DNA from: Hymenobacter glacieicola
GTDB lineage: Bacteria; Bacteroidota; Bacteroidia; Cytophagales; Hymenobacteraceae
Assembly: GCF_014640315.1 (NCBI RefSeq)
Contig: NZ_BMGS01000003.1
Location: 248,001 to 312,000, forward strand
Direction: 5' to 3'
Length of the DNA: 64,000 bases
Shown: positions 60,019 to 64,000 of the stretch, in pieces
Numbering within the stretch: position 1 is the stretch's first letter
How the letters are laid out: every line of letters begins with the position of its first letter
Made by a program: the position numbers and the translations under genes
The notes under the pieces: generated by a model
What the model saw: only the letters and a program-made list of their open reading frames with translations
Told to the model about the DNA's origin: nothing
Databases searched by the model: none

Positions 60019-60046
60019 AAGGCCCCGCACCCCGGAGGCCTTTTTT
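60019..60046 (+). terminator. Attenuator terminator 2
   Basis: AAGGCC (60019-60024) pairs with GGCCTT (60037-60042), extended by CC/GG past a bulged A, with six T at 60041-60046. It is weaker than terminator 1. A possible alternative pairing is GGGCC (59971-59975) with GGCCC (60021-60025). Upstream, CGGCTTTT (59922-59929) can pair with AGAAGCCG (59964-59971). Confidence 0.75.
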
Positions 60047-60069
60047 AGTACCCTTTCAGTTCCCATATC

Positions 60070-60900
60070 ATGCTCCCAGCCATTGCCATTCAGGGTTTCG
60101 AAGGCAGTTTCCACCAGATAGCCGCCCGGCGCTACTTTAGCCCGGAGGTGGAGGTAGTGCCCTGCGCCACGTTTGGGGAGGTGGTGAACTCGGTAGTGCG
60201 GGGCACGGCCGGAGCGGCCATTATGGCCATTGAAAACTCCATTGCCGGCAGCATTCTGCCCAACTACACCCTGCTGCGGAAGTCGGGCCTGCGGGTAATG
60301 GGCGAAACTTACCTGCACATCCGGCAGCACCTGATGGCCCTGCCGGGGCAGCAAGTGGAGGATATTACGGAGGTACACTCCCACCCCATGGCCCTGCTGC
60401 AGTGCGCCGACTACCTGAGCCGCCACAAGCACTGGCGCCTGCTGGAAACCGAGGATACGGCCCTGAGCGCCCAGCGCATCCGGGAAGGTCTGCGGACCGG
60501 CGTGGCGGCCGTGGCGGGCAAACTGGCGGCGGAGCTGTTTGGGCTGGATATTCTGGAGGCCGACATTCACTCCGAAAAGAAAAACTACACCCGCTTTCTG
60601 GTGGTAGCCCGCCCCGAAAACGCCCAAGAGGTGGCCCACCCCAACAAGGCCTCGCTCTACTTCCACACCAACCACACCCAGGGCAGCCTGGCGCGGGTGC
60701 TGGTGCGCATTGCCGACCTGGGCATCAACCTGTCCAAGCTGCAGTCGTGCCCCAAGCCGGGCAGCACCTGGCACTACTATTTCCACGCCGACCTTGAATT
60801 CGACCACCCCGAGCAGCTGCAAGCCGCCCTCCAGGCCATTGCCCCGCTCACGGAAGGCCTGGAAGTGCTGGGCGTTTACCACAAAGGCAACACGCACTGA
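60070..60900 (+). CDS. pheA: Prephenate dehydratase
   Basis: A 276-residue enzyme converting prephenate to phenylpyruvate for phenylalanine synthesis. The two-lobed PDT domain begins IAIQGFEGSFHQIAARRYF and has AIMAIENSIAGSILPNYTLL and the TRF catalytic motif (KKNYTRFLVVARP). The C-terminal ACT domain (KASLYFHTNHTQGSLARVLVRIADLGINLSKLQSCPKPGSTWHYYFHADLE, with the ESRP-like loop) gives Phe feedback inhibition. It has no chorismate mutase domain, consistent with a fused chorismate mutase on the DAHP synthase at 63420. First gene of the aromatic operon. Confidence 0.96.
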   Translation: MLPAIAIQGFEGSFHQIAARRYFSPEVEVVPCATFGEVVNSVVRGTAGAAIMAIENSIAGSILPNYTLLRKSGLRVMGETYLHIRQHLMALPGQQVEDITEVHSHPMALLQCADYLSRHKHWRLLETEDTALSAQRIREGLRTGVAAVAGKLAAELFGLDILEADIHSEKKNYTRFLVVARPENAQEVAHPNKASLYFHTNHTQGSLARVLVRIADLGINLSKLQSCPKPGSTWHYYFHADLEFDHPEQLQAALQAIAPLTEGLEVLGVYHKGNTH

Positions 60901-60920
60901 CTTAGCCACACATCTTACAC

Positions 60921-61024
60921 GAACGTCATGCTGAGCGAAGTCGAAGCATCTCGCTCGTTACTAAACAAATCGTACTCCCTGCGTCAGCACGCGAGATCCT
61001 TCGACTTCGCTCAGGATGACGTTC
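60921..61024. repeat. Hybrid REPIN-like inverted repeat A10 (GCT left, CCT right)
   Basis: The left arm is the GCT/AGC type (ATGCT-GAGC ... CGA-AGCAT), while the right arm, on the minus strand, is the CCT/AGG type (ATCCT-GAGC ... CGA-AGGAT). The rest of the arms, including GAAC/GTTC ends, is identical. It sits between pheA and the aminotransferase. Confidence 0.88.
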
Positions 61025-61045
61025 AGATCAAACCCAGCCTACCCC

Positions 61046-62233
61046 ATGCACGTTTCCGTCGCCAGCCGCCTTCAGCACACCCAGGAGTACTACTTCTCGC
61101 AGAAGCTGCGCGAAATTGAGGGCCTGAACAAAGCCGGCAAGCAGATCATCAACCTGGGCATTGGCTCGCCCGACATGCCGCCCCACCCCCGCGTGGTAGC
61201 GGCCCTCACGCGGGCAGCCGAGCAGCCGAACACCCACGCCTACCAGAGCTACAAGGGCGTGCCGGCCCTGCGCCAAGCCATGGCCGGCTGGTACCAGCGG
61301 CAGTACGGCGTAGCGCTGGACCCGGAAGCGGAAATCCTACCCCTGCTCGGCTCCAAGGAAGGCATCATCCACGTGAGCATGACCTTTCTGGAAGCCGGCG
61401 ACGAGGTGCTGATTCCGAACCCCGGCTACCCCGCCTACCGGGCCGCGGCCCACCTCAGCGGCGCTACCCCCATCGACTATGACTTAACCGCCGAAAGCCA
61501 CTGGCTGCCCGACCTGGACGCCCTGGCCCGGCGCGACCTGAGCCGGGTGAAGCTCATGTGGGTTAACTACCCCCACATGCCCACCGGCACCGCCGCCGAT
61601 GCTGCCTTCTTCACCAAGCTAGTAGCCTTTGCTACCGCCCACAACATCCTGCTAGTCCACGACAACCCCTACAGCTTTATCCTGAACACCGAGCCGCCCC
61701 AAAGCCTGCTGGCCGTGCCCGGAGCGCGGGAAGTGGTGCTGGAGCTGAACTCTCTGAGTAAGTCGCACAACATGGCGGGCTGGCGCGTGGGCCTGCTGGC
61801 CGGCCGGGCCGACTTGCTCCAGGAAGTGCTGCGCTTCAAGAGCAACCTCGACTCGGGTATGTTTCTGCCGGTGCAGCTGGCCGCCGTGGAGGCCCTGAAC
61901 CTGGATGCTACCTGGTACCAGGAGCTAAACACTCATTACGCGGCCCGTCGGGAGTTGGTATTCGAGCTGCTCGATACCATTGGCTGCCGCTACAGCCGAA
62001 ATCAGGTGGGTCTGTTCGTGTGGGCCGCCGTGCCGGCGAGCTATGCTGATGGCTACGCCCTCAGCGACGAGCTGCTGTACAACGCCAATGTGTTCATCAC
62101 GCCGGGCGGCATCTTCGGCAGCAACGGCAACGGGTTTATTCGGGTGAGTTTGTGCCAGACCACGGCGGTACTCCACGCCGCGCTAGGCCGCATCCGGACA
62201 TCCCGGGAAACGCCTGCTACCCTACCTGCCTAG
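61046..62233 (+). CDS. Aminotransferase class I/II
   Basis: A 395-residue PLP aminotransferase. Signatures: IINLGIGSPDMPPHPRVV, the Schiff-base lysine in ELNSLSKSHNMAGWRVG, NYPHMPTGT and the C-terminal RVSLC. Its position between pheA and tyrA suggests it makes phenylalanine and tyrosine from phenylpyruvate and hydroxyphenylpyruvate; general aspartate-type aminotransferases cannot be excluded. Start ATG 61046 (MHVSVASRLQHTQEY). Confidence 0.93.
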   Translation: MHVSVASRLQHTQEYYFSQKLREIEGLNKAGKQIINLGIGSPDMPPHPRVVAALTRAAEQPNTHAYQSYKGVPALRQAMAGWYQRQYGVALDPEAEILPLLGSKEGIIHVSMTFLEAGDEVLIPNPGYPAYRAAAHLSGATPIDYDLTAESHWLPDLDALARRDLSRVKLMWVNYPHMPTGTAADAAFFTKLVAFATAHNILLVHDNPYSFILNTEPPQSLLAVPGAREVVLELNSLSKSHNMAGWRVGLLAGRADLLQEVLRFKSNLDSGMFLPVQLAAVEALNLDATWYQELNTHYAARRELVFELLDTIGCRYSRNQVGLFVWAAVPASYADGYALSDELLYNANVFITPGGIFGSNGNGFIRVSLCQTTAVLHAALGRIRTSRETPATLPA

Positions 62234-62317
62234 TTGAAGAGCAAGGCTGGCCCTGGGAAAATTGAGCCATTGGCTTCAAACCGAAAACTCACCATCTCAC
62301 TACCTCACCATTTACCA

Positions 62318-63163
62318 ATGGTCGTCACAATAATAGGAATTGGCTTGATTGGCGGCTCCCTTGCCCTTAGCCTCAAGGAAACCGGCCTCGCCCACCACAT
62401 CATCGGGGTCGACCGTAGCCTCGAAAATCAGCGCCAGGCAGTAGCCTTGGGCCTGGTGGATGAGGTGGAGAATGACCTGACCGCTGCCGTTACCCGCGCC
62501 GACCTGGTAGTGGTAGCCGTGCCCATGGACGCCATGCTCAGCGTGCTGCCCCAGGTGCTCGACGCGGCCACCGACCGCCAGGTGGTTATTGATGTGGGCT
62601 CGACTAAGGCTACCCTACTGGCGGCCGTGGACGGCCACCCCCACCGTGCCCGTTTTGTGGCCGTGCACCCCATGGCCGGCACTGAGTACTCGGGTCCGTC
62701 GGCCGCCGTGCCGGGTTTGTTCAAGGGCAAAACCCTGGTTATCTGCGACGCGGCCCGTAGCGCTGAGGATGCCGTGGCGAGGGTAGAGGCCGTGTTTGGC
62801 CGCTTGGCCATGCAGCTCGTGTACATGGATGGCACCGCTCACGACCTGCACACGGCTTACATTTCGCATATCTCCCACATCACCTCTTTTGCCCTCGCTC
62901 TCACGGTGTTAGAGAAAGAGAAGGAGGAACAGCAGATCTTTGCCCTGGCCAGCGGCGGCTTTGAGTCGACGGTGCGCCTGGCCAAAAGCTCCCCCGATAT
63001 GTGGGTGCCCATCTTTCGCCAGAACCGCGTGAACGTGCTCGACGTGCTGGACGAGCACATCCACCAGCTGCAGCACCTGCGCGAGCTGATTCATCAGGAG
63101 GACTACTCGGCTGTGTATCAGCAAATAGAGCAGGCGAATTTGATTAAGAAGATTTTGAAGTAA
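62318..63163 (+). CDS. tyrA: Prephenate dehydrogenase
   Basis: A 281-residue NAD-dependent enzyme converting prephenate to 4-hydroxyphenylpyruvate for tyrosine. The Rossmann motif is VTIIGIGLIGGSLALSLKETG, followed by VIDVGSTKATLL, FVAVHPMAGTEYSGP, HDLHTAYISHISHITSFALAL and the HxxSH type catalytic region. It has no ACT domain, so feedback control by tyrosine is uncertain. Start ATG 62318 was preferred over an upstream TTG. Confidence 0.96.
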   Translation: MVVTIIGIGLIGGSLALSLKETGLAHHIIGVDRSLENQRQAVALGLVDEVENDLTAAVTRADLVVVAVPMDAMLSVLPQVLDAATDRQVVIDVGSTKATLLAAVDGHPHRARFVAVHPMAGTEYSGPSAAVPGLFKGKTLVICDAARSAEDAVARVEAVFGRLAMQLVYMDGTAHDLHTAYISHISHITSFALALTVLEKEKEEQQIFALASGGFESTVRLAKSSPDMWVPIFRQNRVNVLDVLDEHIHQLQHLRELIHQEDYSAVYQQIEQANLIKKILK

Positions 63164-63180
63164 CGCCCGCCGACAACGAA

Positions 63181-63352
63181 GTAGAGACGCACTATTTTGC
63201 GTCCCGGCGGCAGGACGGGCGACCCAGTTGTCATTCCGACGCAGGAGGAATCTGGATCAAATCGCTGAATGAGGACCCAGATTCCTCCTGCGTCGGAATG
63301 ACAACCTAAACAACCTCAGCTGGCGACGAGACGCAACATGTTGCGTCTCTAC
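63181..63352. repeat. GAGACGCAA-type inverted repeat B2, enclosing element A11
   Basis: Outer ends GTAGAGACGCA (63181-63191) and TGCGTCTCTAC (63342-63352). The right arm contains the palindrome GAGACGCAACATGTTGCGTCTC; the left has ACGCA...TGCGT. A perfect family-A element (63227-63305) lies inside. Confidence 0.8.
63227..63305. repeat. REPIN-like inverted repeat A11, perfect 29-bp arms
   Basis: GTTGTCATTCCGACGCAGG...TCTGG at 63227-63255 and its exact complement at 63277-63305. Each arm has ATTCC-GAC ... GAGGAAT with the tandem G-A mismatch. Confidence 0.9.
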
Positions 63353-63419
63353 CTCGCTCCGGTGCTCCGGCAACTTGCAGCCTACCCTAACCCTCAGAAA
63401 ACGAAACCTCACTATACTC

Positions 63420-64000
63420 ATGGAACAGCTTCTCACCTCTCCCGCCGACGCGGCTCAACACCCAAAATTCCTGGCCAAGAAGCCGCTCATCATTTCCGGT
63501 CCGTGCTCGGCCGAGACGGAGGAACAGCTCATTGCCACCTGCACCCAACTGGCCGCTACCGGCAAGGTAGATATGCTGCGGGCCGGCATCTGGAAGCCGC
63601 GCACCAAGCCCGGCCTGTTCGAGGGCATTGGCACCAAGGGCCTGCCCTGGCTGCAGCGCGCCAAGCAGCTGACGGGCCTGCCGACCACCGTGGAAGTGGC
63701 TACCCCCAAACACGTAGAGGATGCCCTGGCTTTCGACGTGGATGTGCTCTGGATTGGGGCCCGCACCACTGTTAACCCCTTCTCGGTGCAGGCCGTGGCC
63801 GATGCCTTGCGGGGCGTGGACATTCCGGTGTTCATCAAGAACCCCGTGCACCCCGATTTGGAGCTGTGGATGGGCGCGGTGGAGCGCCTGGCCAAGGTAG
63901 GCAACCAGAAAATCGGGCTGATTCACCGGGGCTTCGCCAGCTACGGCAACACGGAGTTCCGCAACGCGCCCATGTGGCACTTGCCCATCGAGATGAAGCG
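63420..64000 (+). CDS. Bifunctional DAHP synthase / chorismate mutase (partial)
   Basis: The first 193 residues of a class I beta DAHP synthase are visible before the right edge. Signatures: KPLIISGPCSAETEEQL, VDMLRAGIWKPRTKPGLFEGIG, LPTTVEVATPKHVEDAL, VDVLWIGARTTVNPFSVQ and NQKIGLIHRGFASYG. It makes 3-deoxy-7-phosphoheptulonate from phosphoenolpyruvate and erythrose 4-phosphate, the first step of aromatic synthesis. In Bacteroidota this gene usually has a C-terminal chorismate mutase type II domain, here outside the window. Its absence from pheA supports this. Last visible gene of the operon. Confidence 0.94.
   Translation, partial: MEQLLTSPADAAQHPKFLAKKPLIISGPCSAETEEQLIATCTQLAATGKVDMLRAGIWKPRTKPGLFEGIGTKGLPWLQRAKQLTGLPTTVEVATPKHVEDALAFDVDVLWIGARTTVNPFSVQAVADALRGVDIPVFIKNPVHPDLELWMGAVERLAKVGNQKIGLIHRGFASYGNTEFRNAPMWHLPIEMK

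Noticed and set aside
9627..63305. Dispersed inverted repeats as a CRISPR array or classical MITE
   Set aside because: They are scattered, not regularly spaced, have no spacers, and I see no terminal target-site duplications or IS-type ends.

Overview
The window looks like chromosomal DNA of a GC-rich member of the Bacteroidota, most likely Hymenobacter or a close relative (order Cytophagales). The evidence is the gene content (GldJ and a PorP/SprF protein of the type IX secretion/gliding machinery, DUF4783 and DUF4382 proteins, many lipoproteins, an OmpA protein with calcium-binding repeats), the lack of strong Shine-Dalgarno sequences, and repeated matches to the Bacteroidota -7 promoter box TAnnTTTG. 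It is mostly housekeeping and envelope DNA. I see no phage, IS transposase, CRISPR array, tRNA or rRNA.

Layout. 1-3051: two tandem M13 metallopeptidase lipoproteins (the first cut by the window edge). 3455-5516: a PAS histidine kinase followed by a response-regulator pseudogene. 5755-9566: Old Yellow Enzyme and pirin (divergent), an Rrf2 regulator with two matching palindromic operators, a small membrane-fusion-like protein and an orphan acyl carrier protein. 9760-19104: small enzymes, an acyltransferase, Hsp20, VF530, a GH25 lysozyme plus RlpA, cbpA-cbpM, and an OmpA protein. 19656-29179: ZIP transporter, methyltransferase, lipoproteins, nadC, gpmI, YjbQ. 29337: prfA. 30688-36095: a complete threonine operon, leader-thrA-thrB-thrC. 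36210-41941: cytochrome-like lipoprotein, amine oxidase, exonuclease III, AhpD-like protein, ComF. 42036-44398: porP/sprF-gldJ. 44686-47760: a large AsmA protein. 48014-54829: DUF4382, thioredoxin, DinB, DAG kinase, GNAT, DHH phosphoesterase, fumC. 55795-57826: ECF sigma factor with a fused anti-sigma/TonB-type protein. 59757-64000: a phenylalanine/tyrosine operon, leader 1-leader 2-pheA-aminotransferase-tyrA-DAHP synthase (cut by the edge).

The most notable finding is regulatory. The aromatic operon is preceded by two consecutive attenuators. Each has a tiny Phe/Tyr-rich leader peptide (runs FFFSYYFYY and YCGYYYFFF) followed by an intrinsic terminator. The first shows a full set of mutually exclusive RNA pairings. 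The threonine operon has one attenuator of the same design, with an eight-threonine leader peptide. These leaders are too short for normal gene calling.

The second notable finding is a family of about a dozen dispersed inverted repeats (roughly 75-107 bp) resembling REPINs. Each arm is itself a hairpin whose outer stem varies by compensating changes, while a tandem G-A/A-G mismatch and a closing GC step stay constant. Two elements are hybrids of different stem types. Several copies, and a second repeat family built on GAGACGCAA, sit inside the thr and aromatic operons; one supplies the last codons and stop of thrB.
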